From Acanthochromis polyacanthus (lineage: Eukaryota; Chordata; Actinopteri; Pomacentridae), in NCBI RefSeq assembly GCF_021347895.1, contig NC_067135.1:25414441-25478440 (forward strand): 64,000 bases of DNA, read 5' to 3'. A program made the position numbers and the translations under genes. Below the pieces are notes generated by a model. That model worked only from the letters and a program-made list of their open reading frames with translations. It was not told where the DNA came from and made no database searches. Below, one piece after another: positions 12,280 to 24,061 of the stretch; position 1 is the stretch's first letter, and every line of letters begins with the position of its first letter.

Positions 12280-14390
12280 GGAAGGAAAACCTCAGATCAT
12301 CAGAACTGATGCAAACTGGGGACACGTTTTAATTTAGTTTGTGACTTGTCTGTTCTCTACTCTGTGTAAACACTGCCTGCAGTTCAGCTGAAAACTTTAA
12401 ATTTGTGTCATGTGACTGAGTCGTGTCTTGTCAAATGCAACAACAAGCGAAGAATTTTTAGATTTTGAAAGAATCTGGTTTGAGTAGGTGTTTTATTTTG
12501 GTAACAATTCTTAATTAAGACTTGTACAATAAAGTGAATTTAATGAAATATCACAATTTTGAGATTATTTTGATGATTTTTCCTGACTGAACCTGAGGTC
12601 ACATATATATTGTTCGAGGATGATCTGAAAGTTGAAAATCCTACAGTTTTTGTCTGTTTTGACAGCTTCTGACTCTGAATCTATCTATCTATCTATCTAT
12701 CTATCTATATTTATTTATTTTAAAGGTAATGTAACTTCAAAACCTTATGCTGGGTTGTGTAGCGATTAAAAGGATCAAGGATATTCACAATATTGATAGA
12801 AACACAGTTGTAACTGGTTTTTATATTAAACAGTGAATGATTATGACAGACATCAATTTTCTGAAATCAGTGTTTTCTTCTCCTTTGTCTGTTTTGGTCT
12901 GAATCTGAACAACTGGATAAAGTCCCACTCTGCCCTCTGCAGATTCAGCAACATGAACTTTAGACCATTTAAGCTCTGATATCTTGGTCACACATGATGT
13001 ATCTTGTTTTCTTTAGAACCATCTCGGCTATTGAGATCTTCCATAATTCGGTATGATAGCAGATTCTCTTCCTATCCTTTATATCAAAGAAAAATGTTTG
13101 TATTTTCCAATTCAAACATCCATTTTTGCATGAAAATAAAATACTGCAGTTGAATTATCTGTGTAATTATGCAGGGGGCATTATCTGACATCTATTAATA
13201 TAAAAACCCTGAGGATGGGATACTCCCTGGCATAGAAACTGGAATATGTACAGTATGTGCTCAGTGCTTAATTGAAATCATTGTTTTATCACATGCAGTC
13301 GCTGACATGCAGAGATGGTAAACCAGGGGTCCCTAAAGGCCATTTTGGTTGGGGCCCCTGACACTCGTCTTTTATACTGTCTTTAAAATCACAGCAAATA
13401 AAGTAAAATCCATCACTATGTGGTCTGTTAGTGGAATGTTTAAGAAATACTGTGAAAAAATGGGGAGGCAGCAAAAGTGCCACGAAAAGTACATTTAAAA
13501 AATTTCAGAATTCTTTATTGTCCAAAAGCTGTAGCTGAAGAAAAACTGTGAAAATAACACCACATATATGGAAAGTAATTAGTGGATTTAAATACGGCAA
13601 AACAGTGTGAATACCATTTGTGAAAATACAGATTTAATGCGAATGATATTTGCATTTTTGACCTCTGATTTATTTAAATTATTTTTCTTCTGTAATTTTC
13701 CCAGTTATTATCTGTCATTTTATTTTATTTTATTCGTGAATGATTGTAGCAGTCTAAATGTGTTTAAGTTAATGTGTAACGGTTAAAGTGCAGTAACCTG
13801 ATTAATGGGAATAGGGGGTGTGGTTAGACAGTCAGTTGTAAAGCATAGAGAAAGGAGCCACACAGTTTTTGACCTCTGTTTTCTTATATTTTGATTTCCT
13901 TGGAATATTTTCTGGATTTTAGAAAAACAAGAATTAGTTTTGTACACTGTATTTTTGTTGTTCGAGATTTTAAGTAAACCATCCAACTTTCACGAATGGC
14001 CAAGTGGCTTCTTTCTGGAAAGTGATTTGAAGGTAGGAGAATGTTCAGAGCATCAAGCTGTCAGCTTCTTTAATTGGAACCTACAAAGATTATAAATCCT
14101 GAAAAGAAACTTCAAAGAAAAGGTGCTTTTCTGAGACTTTGTGAGATGCAGCAGCTTCAGACTGAATGAACAAACTAGTAAAACCTGAGCGTTGACCAGC
14201 TACAGATAAGAGGCTTGATTGTGCAACAAAGAGTGAAGTGACCCAGAACTGGTACAGAGAAGCTAAAAATAAACTAATGTGTGTTTTCTTTCCATTAAAT
14301 GTATCATGTTGTCAAATATCTGATTTACATTCTAGTAAACGCTGCAGCAGACAGGCAGTAAAAGTGAACACACCTTATCAGGTTACAGTT
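12280..14390. other. Intergenic region upstream of gene F
   Basis: Apart from an (ATCT)n microsatellite at 12679-12708 I see no supported feature. A block starting TGTAACGG near 13771 has a faint LTR-like look, but no ends or duplications can be shown. Confidence 0.4.
12679..12708. repeat. (ATCT)n microsatellite
   Basis: Seven ATCT units. Confidence 0.9.
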
Positions 14391-14399
14391 GACTGAGGT

Positions 14400-14474
14400 C
14401 AAAATACAGCTTCTTCCAGGACGTCTACGGAGTAAAGGTTTATCAAGCTGAAGTGACTTTAATACATAAATCAG
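14400..14474 (+). other. Probable 5' UTR exon of gene F
   Basis: The segment ends AAATCAG followed by GTACGT, a good donor. The next acceptor, TTTTTGTCATTACAG, ends at 14788 and leads to the ATG at 14821. Its 5' limit is not visible. Confidence 0.5.
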
Positions 14475-14820
14475 GTACGTACAGTGAACTTTTAAATAGT
14501 TTTTAAGTCTTTTATGTTCTGTTGAACCTGTGCTAAATACTAAAAATAGCTTAGAACAGTTTGACATGTCTGTAAAGGCACATATTTGTTGTTTAGCTCT
14601 TTAAGAGGTTTTTAAAGCAGCAAAATATCTCAAATATTAGAGGATCTAAAAGTTCCAGTTGACCTCCAGAGTGTTTTTCATAGCTGCTAAAGGGGAAATT
14701 GCTCCTGAAACAAATATTACTTTCAACTCATTGTCTCACCTGGACTTTCAGCGAACACTTTAACATTCGTGTGTTTTTGTCATTACAGCTGATTCTGACT
14801 GATCCAGCTACATCACTGCC

Positions 14821-15894
14821 ATGGATCCTAAAATAACTCTGCTTGTTTTTGCATGTATTTTGGGTGTTTCCACATGGAAATGTAAGTTACAGCTATATAT
14901 ATGTATGATTCCTTTAGGAGGAAGAACTGTGCAACAGTCCTGTCTGCTGCTATATTTTCTTTTTAATTCTTGCCTATATCATGAAACACTGTATGTATTT
15001 TTTAAAATTTGATCTTCAAAATTCTGCTGAGCTTCTGTTTCCTGTTTGATTTTAAACCCTTTTCAAAAAGATGAGAAAACAAACCCTGCAGTGGAGAAGA
15101 CAAATGTGGATAAGATGTCAGAGAAACTCAACCCGTCTTCTATGAAGGTAGGAGAGAAAACAAGGAAGCAAATCAGGTTTTTGACTTCAAATTTAAAACT
15201 GGATTACAGAAGCAAATAAAAATAGCAGGACTTAGATAAATTCCAGAGAATATGTTTCACACAAGGTTTATACTGTTGAAATGAGCAACATTGTGTCACT
15301 AATCCAGATTTAACATCTGCTGACAAATAAACTTTAGTTTAGATGTGAAACTTTTTCAAAATCTCTTTTCTATGTAACTCTGTCAGGTTCACACCAAAAA
15401 GGAAGACGACAATGAGAAAATAAGTCCTGCAGTGGAGAAGACAAATGAGGATAAGATGTCTCCTATGGAGGTAGGAGAGAAAACAACAAGAAAGCAAATC
15501 AGTTGTTTGACTACAAATTTAAAACTGGATTACAGAAGCAAATAAAAATAGCAGGACTTAGATAAATTCCAGAGAATATGTTTCACATAAGGTTTAAATG
15601 AGAGGTTGACAAAATCACAATTCAAATTCTTCTAAATATTATTGTATTTATTCTGCAATAGCCCAAAATTATGTGAAAATGCCTGTACATAGTTTTAGTG
15701 AAATAAATAACCTATGCCTCATTGCCTCTAGAAACACAGGAAACACACTGCAGCTCACTGACAGTAAAATAAAACATCTCTCTGATGTACTTTACCCATG
15801 ACAACAGAAACAAAAAGAAGCCTGGCATACTTTATCCTCTCGGCACGATGTGTTGTTAACTAGCGGGTATAACTGAAAGAGGTGCGTGTAGAGT

Positions 15895-15983
<89 letters not shown>

Positions 15984-17815
15984 TGGCGTCAGAATCGTTT
16001 CAAAAAGCGTGCGCAGCTATCAACTGAATGTGTCACACATGCGTGCTTTGACGCCTGTGCAGCAAACCACGCCTGACGCGTAATGCAGTTTCCCCATTGA
16101 CTTATAATGGCCTCCCGTTTACGCGCATGTTCACGTGTGATCATTGCTGCACGCCGGCATTCACACGACGCGGAGCAGCCATGCGTAACATTCATGCATT
16201 TTTTTACAAACGCACGCATTAATGCTCACATGAAGATATTAGAACATTTCGGTCACGCGCTCACACGTACGCACAAATGACGTGCACAAACTCTGTCACA
16301 CATAACAAGAAGCTGTGTACCTATGAAGCAGCGCATGCACGCCTGTCTGTCACTGTTTGACAAATACTGTTATGCGCTCACACACGTGCACGGTTGCAAT
16401 TTGTGATTGTACACAATAGAAAGTTGATCTGCACCGTGTGCAGCACTCCGCGTAACATGAGCCCATCGTGTAGTTGTTCGGTGTTCCATTTTCATCCAGC
16501 TGATGGCGCTATTGTTCCAAAACACAGGGATAAACTTACCCTGTTTTTATTATTATTATTATTATGATTATTATTATTATTATTTGAATTAGGTTCTCAG
16601 GCTTCACAGTCCTGAGCCACTAGGCTGCAGTTCTTCTGACGTTTATTATTATTCCATAATTCATTTATTTATTTTTTAGTTGTGCACGTTCCCGTGACGG
16701 TCATGCAGGTCTTAGCAGGCAGGTACTTCTCGGCATAACACCTTTTGACCACTGAGTCTGTCAGGCTGCAACGTTTTTTAATGTCAGGTAAGCATTTGTC
16801 TTTGTACCCAACTTATTTTCAGTTTTAAACAAGCCTTTACCCATTTTATTTCCTGGGAATGTTAGCTATAATGAAAAATAATCAGGATGTGAAAATATCG
16901 ATCGCAGTTATTCATAACAATAGCTTTAGCTTTGCTTAGATGAGACTCGAGGACAGTGTCAGTTTGTCAGTGAGGCTAATAAAAATTTAAATAACTTTCA
17001 CAACACTCTTATGGTAGCCTAGCCGCACTAGACAACCCACGGCAACGAATTTAATTCTCTGCCAGGGTGGGTCTAGTTACTCTCCATAAGGCTCGAGGTT
17101 GGATTCTCCTAAAACTGGCCGACGAATCACCATGAAGTGTAGAGTCAGAAGGCGGGCGTAACTAAGTGACGACAGAGGCGCGACGATTCTGACAGAAACA
17201 ACCAGAAACAACTAGCCTAGTCGCGCTAGACAACCCACGGCAACGAATTTAATTCTCAGCCAGGGTCAACAACAAAAACGACAAATGATATTATTAATAA
17301 TATTACTCACACAATGAGGCAGAGTATCAACACAGCCTGTGTTCACAGTCACCTTGGGCCAACACCAGTCCCACCACTGCTGTCACACTGTCTTCGGGCG
17401 CCGGCCTCGGAAGCTGTCGGAAGCTCTACTTGTCAGCGAGACTCTTCTTCGTCTTCTTCTTCTTTTCCGCCAGGCAAAGTATGGCTCACTGCTTCCTCCC
17501 CTGGCTGACTAAAATGAAAAGGCCAACTGCAATACGAGCTCATGTTACGCGGAGTGCTGCGCACGGTGCAGATCAACTTTCTATTGTGTACAACAGAAAT
17601 TGCGACCACGCGCGTGTGTGAACGCGTAACAGTATTTGTCAAACAGTGACAGACAGGCGTGCACGCACTGCTTCATAGGTACACAACTTCTTGTTACGCG
17701 TGAAATACAATCTGCACGTTACAATGCACGCACGCACGCACGCGTAACATAATAATCATGCATGTACACACACGTTGCTGCGAGTTGTTTTGATTGTTTT
17801 GAATCGATTCTGACG

Positions 17816-17870
<55 letters not shown>

Positions 17871-20800
17871 ATGCTCACTTCACTTCATCAGTCATCTAGA
17901 ATACACAGTACACAAATTGATCCCCTTCCTCACCATCAGGACTGATGAAATCCTCCCTTGGGTCTCCGGTTTTTAGAGAAGTGGCGCTAGTGCTGAGCTA
18001 CAGGGAACATCTGGACACCTCATAGCAGTGAGGGAGGTCTAATATAGATCATGTGACCAACCGAGGGTAGATCTGAATTATTATTATTATTATGATTATT
18101 ATTTATTTATTTATTTATTATTTTAGGCCTCAAATACTTTTACACACACAAAGGTAGAGAAATGAACATTCACTACACCAGCAACAACTCTGGTTGACAT
18201 TCCTGCTGTCAGCATGCCGATTGCACGCTCCCTCAAATCTTGCTACATCTGTGGCATTGTGCTGTGATAAAACTGCACCTTTCAGAGTGTCCTTTTATTG
18301 TGGGCAGTCTAAGGCACACCTGTGCACTAATCATGGTGTCTAATCAGCATCTTGATATGGCACACCTGTGAGGTGGGATGGATTATCTCAGCAAAGGAGA
18401 AGTGCTCACTATCACAGATTTAGACAGATTTGTGAACAATATTTGAGAGAAATGGTGATATTGTGTGTGTGGAGAAAGTTTTAGATCTTTGAGTTCATCT
18501 CATAAAAAATGGGAGCAAAAACAAAAGTGTTGCGTTTATATTTTTGTTGAGTGTACTAAGCGTAAGCACTGAACAGGACCCCCTAAAGGACCGGGGGAAA
18601 TTCTAACCAGACTCGATACACAAGAACAGTGAATTAGCAAAAACTGGCCCAGAACTTGGTACTACCAAGGCAGGAAAGCCAACTAAAGAACATGTACAAG
18701 ATTAACAAGACTAACGAGTCTTCGCCGCAGAGCAAAACTACCAGGATGCTAGAATTACAGAATCTAACTAGGCTCTCTCGAAACAGGAATACACAAAAGT
18801 GAACTGGTTCACTGAACGAGCAGGGAACTGAACTGTCTGAAGTTGAGAACTGGTGACAGGAGGACACAGCGGGTGAGGGGGCACATGGTGAGGGTCAGAC
18901 AGAGGTTGGTGCAGAGGTGGGTGTGAGGATGACCAGAGATTGGCGTCTTGTCTGGTGCCATGGTGGTTGATGGAGACCGTGGTGAAGTGGGGAGATCCAG
19001 GCAGGGAAGGGCGAGTGGGCAGGAGTCCAAACTGAAACAGAGACATATGAATGAGTACGAGCACTAACAAAGGGAACCAGACAGAACCAGGGCCAACACT
19101 AACAGGAGAAGTTCATGATCTGTCGATGAGTAGTTGCAACTTCTGGCCTTTAAGGGAAGAGGAGGTAATGTGGTGATCCTTCCCACCTGCTCACCCACCA
19201 ACTCCACTGATTCCGATTAGCAGCAACTGTCCAGCTGCCACACTCACCCAGGAGAGGGAGGGAGAGATGGGGGAAGGGAAGCAGAATCTGTCACCACCTG
19301 GCAGCTGAGGTGGAGGTCGTGACAACAATTGAAAATGTGACGTTTCTTTCAGGTTTTATAGTTTCAAGCTTATCCATGAAGTGAAGTGAGCATTTTTTCC
19401 CTTAAAGACAACACGTCTTTCAAGCCTGTTGGTGTGTTTTGGGGTTCAGATGATGAGCTCATGAAGATAATTAAATGTGTTTTTCATTGATATATTCAAT
19501 TCTTAACAAAATTGTGATTCCTCTCAGGTGATCCTCTGCACTTTATTGAGTTTATGACGATGCCACAAAAAATCTTATCCACTATTTTCCATTTGTGTTG
19601 TTATTTTTCAGCTACAATGGACAAATCTGGTTACTCTTTAACTGCTTGTATTGTCATTGCTGTGGCTTCTGGCATTGCTGGAGTGGCTATTGGTGTTGTA
19701 GGAACTGCCAAATACAAGTGGAAAATGATGCGTAAGTCACAGTTATCAGATATAAAATCAGTATGTTTCAGTTCAAAACTCTCGTGTTCCTTTGTGCTCA
19801 TGACTGTAACTTTGCTCTGACTCTTTTTGTAATAATAAATGTCATGTTCTTGTCATTTCAGTTAATGTGATTGCAGCTGTATCCACGCTGTTTGTTCTCA
19901 TGTTCTTAACGGAAGGCCTCATAAAACTGGCTGTCAGTTTATTACCAGCTCTTTATGTCACAATTAAATGGAAGCGTAAGTCACAACTCTGTGGTGTTCA
20001 GTGATACTTTCAAAATATGTTACACCAAAGTTCTGCAAAGTTCTACTAATATTTTCAGTGGGAAGTTTTCTTTCAGTTCCTCAAGGTAGGATAACTAAAG
20101 GTGTTCCAAAAGCATTTAGGGACAACTTCATTAGATCCTAATGTTCTCAAATTAAATCATGCAGAGAGAACATTCTTCCTTTATTATTATGTAACATCAT
20201 GGAACATTGTGAGAACGTTTTATAGGTTCTATAATGCGTTCACTTAACAACATCCCCAGAACATTACAGCTAGAATGTTCCAGTGTTAATATATCACAGT
20301 ACAGAAACATCTTCAGATGTCATCTGAAATCTCAATAACAAGGTGGGAACATCTAATAGAAGAGCGTAATGTCTTTTCCCTCCTCTGTTAATATATCTTA
20401 CAGCAGGAATGTTTTATAAAAATAACAATAAACCCTTAAATATGTCATGAGTAGTTGCTGTTTTTAATCCAAAATGTGCTATTTTAAGTTATTTTGGCTC
20501 TTAAACTTAATCAAGCTTCTAACGTAGTTATCTCTGTGAATATCGGAACCAAAGTGTGACGTTTTCCTCAAAATAACCACAAAGTTTTGGTGTTTAAACC
20601 AAACAGTGAGATTTAAAAAAAAACAAGACTGAGTGAAAACAATATTTAAGACACAGTTGGTCAAATGTTATGAGAGGAGTGAACTTGATAAAAATAACTG
20701 GTGAATATTGTTTAAAGATTATGAGGGTTTCTGAAAGCACTGTTGATTTTTCACATTGTGTCTCCACAAAAGGTGACAAAACAGAACTGGAGAAGAAAAA

Positions 20801-21518
20801 CTCTGAACTTCTCAAGGATTTTGAGAAGAAAGAAGAAGACCTGACCTTGATGCTGATGGAGAAGGCTGAACTGGAGAAGAAAAACTTTGAGCTTCGAAAG
20901 GATTCTGACAAAAAAGAACAAGACCTGACCAAGACGCTGATGGAAAAGGCCGAACTGGAGAAGAAAAATTCTGAGCTTCTCAATGATTTTGAGAAGAAAG
21001 AACAAGAACTGACCGAGACACTGATGGAGAAGGCTGAACTGGAGAAGAAAAACTCTGAGCTTCTCAATGATTTTGAGAAGAAAGAACAAGAACTGACCAA
21101 GACGCTGATGGAAAAGGCTGAACTGGAGAACAAAAACTCTGAGGTTCCAAAGGATTCTGAGAAGAAAGTGCATGATCTGGTCATGACACTGATGGAGGTG
21201 AAGACCGAACTGGAGAACTGGAGGAAAAAACTCAGAGACGTCCTGGACGACATCGAGAAGAAGAAAAAAGAAAACAAACAGAAGCTGCAGTTGGTGGAGA
21301 AAGAAATAACCGAGAGAGAGGCCAATTTTGACAAACCTGAAGAATTATTAAGAGAAAAAGAAAACTTGTTACGGGATCAGTGGAACCTGGACCAGATAAA
21401 GAAAGACACAGAGAGACAACTGCTGAACATTGAGAAACTGATGGATCCCATAGAGATGCAGGTTACTAGAATACACAGAGAGGACAAAGAAAACGTGCAA
21501 ACTTGTCTCAGACAATAG
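14821..21518 (+). CDS. Gene F: membrane protein with 28-residue coiled-coil repeats, no Ig exon
   Basis: Likely exons: 14789-14881 (ATG at 14821 in a strong CTGCCATGG context; signal peptide MDPKITLLVFACILGVS), 15071-15147 and 15387-15470 (duplicated acidic mini-exons with PAVEKTN.DKMS), 19612-19731 (membrane segment, CIVIAVASGIAGVAIGVVG), 19862-19975 (second membrane segment, NVIAAVSTLFVLMFL), a possible 27-base exon at 20059-20085, and 20773-21518 (coiled coil to a TAG stop). The last exon has five 28-residue repeats of the form KAELEKKNSELLNDFEKKEQ. The exon/phase style resembles the BTN-like genes nearby, but no Ig domain is found in the 3.7 kb between 15470 and 19612, which is filled with transposons. 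The 15470 end is phase 0 while 19612 needs phase 1, so one exon is missing, unrecognised, or the gene is damaged. Function unknown. Confidence 0.6.
15071..15597 (+). repeat. Tandem duplication of an exon plus following intron in gene F
   Basis: The exon at 15071-15147 and its downstream intron recur at 15387-15470 with its intron. The intron copies (from 15148 and from 15471) stay close to identical for about 125 bases, including a shared AAAATAGCAGGACTTAGATA. Both exon copies keep an open frame and GTAGGAG donors. Confidence 0.85.
15897..15978. repeat. (CA)n microsatellite
   Basis: About 40 CA units abutting the left end of the foldback element at 15985. A second CA run follows the right end at 17817. 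Confidence 0.95.
15985..17817. mobile_element. Foldback-type element with long inverted repeats, inside a CA repeat
   Basis: The ends are a perfect inverted pair, GGCGTCAGAATCG (15985-15997) and CGATTCTGACGCC (17805-17817). Further in, 16321-16465 and about 17540-17690 are near-identical in inverted orientation (shared CTATGAAGCAG, GTTTGACAAATACTGTTA, CAATAGAAAGTTGATCTGCACC). The arms are unusually rich in CpG and ACGCG. No transposase frame is seen, so it is non-autonomous. The centre holds a 50-base direct repeat (17018-17072 and 17213-17267). Confidence 0.75.
17018..17267. repeat. Direct repeat pair inside the foldback element
   Basis: A unit containing CTAGACAACCCACGGCAACG occurs at about 17018-17072 and again at 17213-17267, about 195 bases apart. 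A secondary insertion or a tandem unit of the element core would both explain it. Confidence 0.6.
17817..17868. repeat. (CA)n microsatellite
   Basis: About 25 CA units directly after the foldback element. Confidence 0.9.
18150..18555 (-). mobile_element. Tc1-like transposon, 5' part in antisense
   Basis: Second copy of the element at the window's left edge. On the minus strand it starts CACTCAACAAAAATATAAA after TA (18554-18555) and reaches the start of a transposase frame. The stretch around 18190-18260 reads QDLRERAIGMLTAGMSTR, the helix-turn-helix start of a Tc1 transposase, with an early stop (TAG) before it. The rest of the transposase is missing. Confidence 0.75.
18560..19324 (-). mobile_element. 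Probable LTR-like repeat, antisense
   Basis: On the minus strand the block begins TGTCACGACC at 19324 and has a TTAAAGGCC box, similar in layout to the solo-LTR-like blocks at 5773 and 22599. The far end and the target duplication could not be found. Its reading frames look like no known protein. Confidence 0.4.
20080..20460. repeat. Degenerate repeat rich in GAACATT/AATGTTC, intron of gene F
   Basis: Short GAACATT-type words recur in both orientations. A similar composition appears at 50700-51080, which suggests a dispersed fish repeat. Ends are not defined. Confidence 0.35.
20790..21200 (+). repeat. Five 84-base coding tandem repeats in gene F
   Basis: The coiled-coil exon holds five consecutive 84-base units, each encoding 28 residues (four heptads) starting K-T/A-E-L-E and ending in L-M-E. 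The unit length is a multiple of both the codon and the heptad, so copy-number change would keep frame and helix register. Confidence 0.9.
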
Positions 21519-21634
21519 AAAAAAAAATAAGGTTAATTCGGTTTATGTTGTTTAATTTATGAAACTCTAAACTGCTTTTTTTTTTAACGTGTGTTGTACT
21601 TTTCCTCATTGTGGTTCATTTTTCACTCCAATTG

Positions 21635-22340
21635 TATTGTACAATACAATACAACTTTATTCATCCCCGAAGGGAAATTCAATTGTCTGGGGTCTCATCT
21701 GCGTACTTGTGAATTAAGTAATCTAATTGCAGATGGTAGAAAGATTTGCTGAATCTTCCTGTCCTGCAGCGCAGGGATAGGAGCCGTTCACTGATGTTTT
21801 GTTGTTCACTGAGGCAGATGTGAAGTGGATGGTTTGCTCTGGCCTTTTTTGTAGATGAAGTCTACGTTTGTAGACCAGTCCAACTTACTATCAAGGTGGA
21901 CACCTAAATATTTATATGATGTCACCATCTCGATGTCCACGCCACAAGTGTTCACTGGAAGAAGAGGGGGTTAGGATCTGCAGAAATCTATGATCATTTC
22001 CTTTGTCTTTGAGGCGTTGAGTAGCAGGCAGTTTTTGTGACTCCAGTCACTGAAGGCACTTATCAGATCTCTGTATTCAGCTTCATGTCCATTTCTGATG
22101 CATGCCACGGTAGCAGTGTCATCAGAATATTTCTGAATGTGGCAGGACTCAGTGCTGTATTTGAAGTCAGATGTATACAGAGTGAACAGGAATGGAGCCA
22201 GGACTGCTTCCCAGCCTGACAAACTGTGGCCTTCCAGTCAAGAAATGTATGATCCAAGAAACACAGAAAGGATCCACTCCCATCTCCATGAGCTTGTCTT
22301 TGAGTATGGTGGATTGGATGGAGTTGAATGCATTTGAAAA
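21635..22340 (-). mobile_element. 5'-truncated LINE, reverse transcriptase and 3' end
   Basis: The minus-strand frame 22222-21971 contains QKYSDDTATVACI; YSDD is the catalytic YxDD box of reverse transcriptase. It is followed by NCLLLNASKTKEMIIDF, typical of fish non-LTR elements. The 3' end, at about 21640 on this strand, carries the CATCCCCGAAGGGAAATTC tail common in fish LINEs. Confidence 0.8.
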
Positions 22341-22598
22341 ATCTATGGAAACAGAAGAACCATGAAGAAGGAGAGAGAACTTAGAAATGTCTTCAGTGCT
22401 GTGTAAAATAACTCTGGAGCACTGAGTTCCAAATTTTTAGTTTTTTACTGAATCTTGTTTGAGAAAACAGAATTTATTTTCAGCTAATTGTTAAATGTAG
22501 AACAAAGTCTAATCAAATGATATTTATATATTTAATTTTCAAATAAAAGAGCAGGTCTCGGATTAGTAGCTCAGTGATTGTTGTAAATAAGAGGGTTC

Positions 22599-23339
22599 TG
22601 TTATGATCCTGCCCCTGGCCTTCTTTCTCCTTCTTCCTCTTTTCTTCTTTCTCCCTTCTTCCTGTCTTTGTCATCTGTCTCTTTTGTATTTCTCTCACTC
22701 ATCCTGTCATCTTTCTCTCCTTGTCTTGTCCCTGTGGCTCCTTCTGTTTGTGTTTGTTGGTCTCTGCATCTGTCTGTCTGCCTCCCTTGTCTCACTGACC
22801 TGCCTGCACATCAGCTGTAGTAATTAGTTCATTTTATTCACCTGTTCTCAACCTCACCTATTTAAGCTCTGTGCTTTCATTCAGTCCCCGTTGGATCATC
22901 AACCCACAAACTCGGTTTTCACATGGACTCTGCTTCCCCACTTTTTGGACTCCGTTTTCCTTCCTCCTGGATTTTCCCACATGGACTCAGTTCTCCTCCC
23001 GGTTTCTCACAGGCTCTACTTCTGTCTCCAGCTTGATTGTCCTGTCTCATCTCCATCTGCTCCTGGATTCTCTCAGCCCGTTTCCCTCTCTGTGTTCGTC
23101 CCCCCCCATCTTGTGAATACCCCTCCTGAGCTTAGTTTTGTTATGCAGTTTAGTTTTGTAGACTTCCGTTTTTTGTATTCTTAGTGTTGGTTTTGTACAG
23201 TTTGGTTTTGTTCTGCCTCTTGTAGTTCAGTTCTTTCACGTATTGGTTTAGTTATCTGGTTTAATAAAACTCTTTAATTTATTCACTTGTCTGCCAGTTT
23301 TCTGTGTCTGCACTTAAGTTCTCCAGCTCCCCCATAACA
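22599..23339 (+). mobile_element. Solo-LTR-like insertion
   Basis: A 741-base block bounded by TGTTATG and CATAACA, flanked by GGTTC / GATTC (5-base duplication, one mismatch). It carries a TATTTAAGCTCTG promoter-like box near 22858 and an AATAAAACTC signal near 23262. No internal proteins are present. Confidence 0.65.
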
Positions 23340-23790
23340 GATTCCAGTTTTTTTTACATTTCTTGCTTGAAATAAATGTGTGATTTTGGTGCTTTTTTTT
23401 TTTTTTTTTAATTTCAAACCTGTGATGATCCTAGGGCCAGTAACTTCCGAAATTAATTTAATTGTCAGAGAATCATTGGACCAGCTCTCCATCTAACGGG
23501 TCCGGTTTCAACAGCCCATCTGACCCAGATGGGATCTGAAGAACATTCAAGCTGGTATTCGAGGAAAATTCGCCTACCTTCTCACTCCCTCCATCCAAAC
23601 ATCTATCCCGCTTCCTCTGATAATTTAAGTGAGTAGCCATTTTTGGATGATCAAATCAACTACCAGTCATGTCTGTTAATGGCAGCTTTCCTCTGGTTTC
23701 CTCAGCTCTCCTTTGGTTAGTTGCTAGGTTAACGTTTAGAGGATGTTTTTAGCTAGAACCCAAAAGGTGAGAACTCACAGAGCAGGTATA
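23340..23790. other. Intergenic, nothing recognised
   Basis: Contains a poly-T run at about 23393-23410 and no supported gene. Confidence 0.4.
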
Positions 23791-24049
23791 CAGGTACACT
23801 GAAAAAACTGACTTTTGGATATAGTAAATTCTATAAAATTGACTGTAATAATACTTACACCATAATATAACTGGAGGAGAACAAGAAAATCCAAAGTAAA
23901 AGGATAAATATTAACACATTTTATTTGTGTAAAAAATGCACTCTATGAAAGAAGTAAAACCTGATCTAGATTTTCTGATAGTTTTTAAGTGTGACAAAAG
24001 CGTGAAAATATTGAGTAAAAGTAATTAAAAAGTGTCTCCCATTTGAATC

Positions 24050-24061
24050 CGCGCATGCGCA
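24050..24061 (+). promoter_or_regulatory. NRF1-type palindrome at element promoter
   Basis: CGCGCATGCGCA is the consensus for the vertebrate factor NRF1, usual in TATA-less promoters. It lies about 100 bases before a donor-like GCAAGC|GTAAGT (24149/24150). The matching acceptor TTTTAG ends at 25456, 14 bases before the transposase ATG. This looks like the element's own promoter plus a 5' UTR exon. Confidence 0.6.

Noticed and set aside
22601..23184. Frames of 60-97 residues with hydrophobic Leu/Phe runs
   Set aside because: They fall in CT-rich sequence of the solo-LTR-like block; composition explains the apparent membrane segments.
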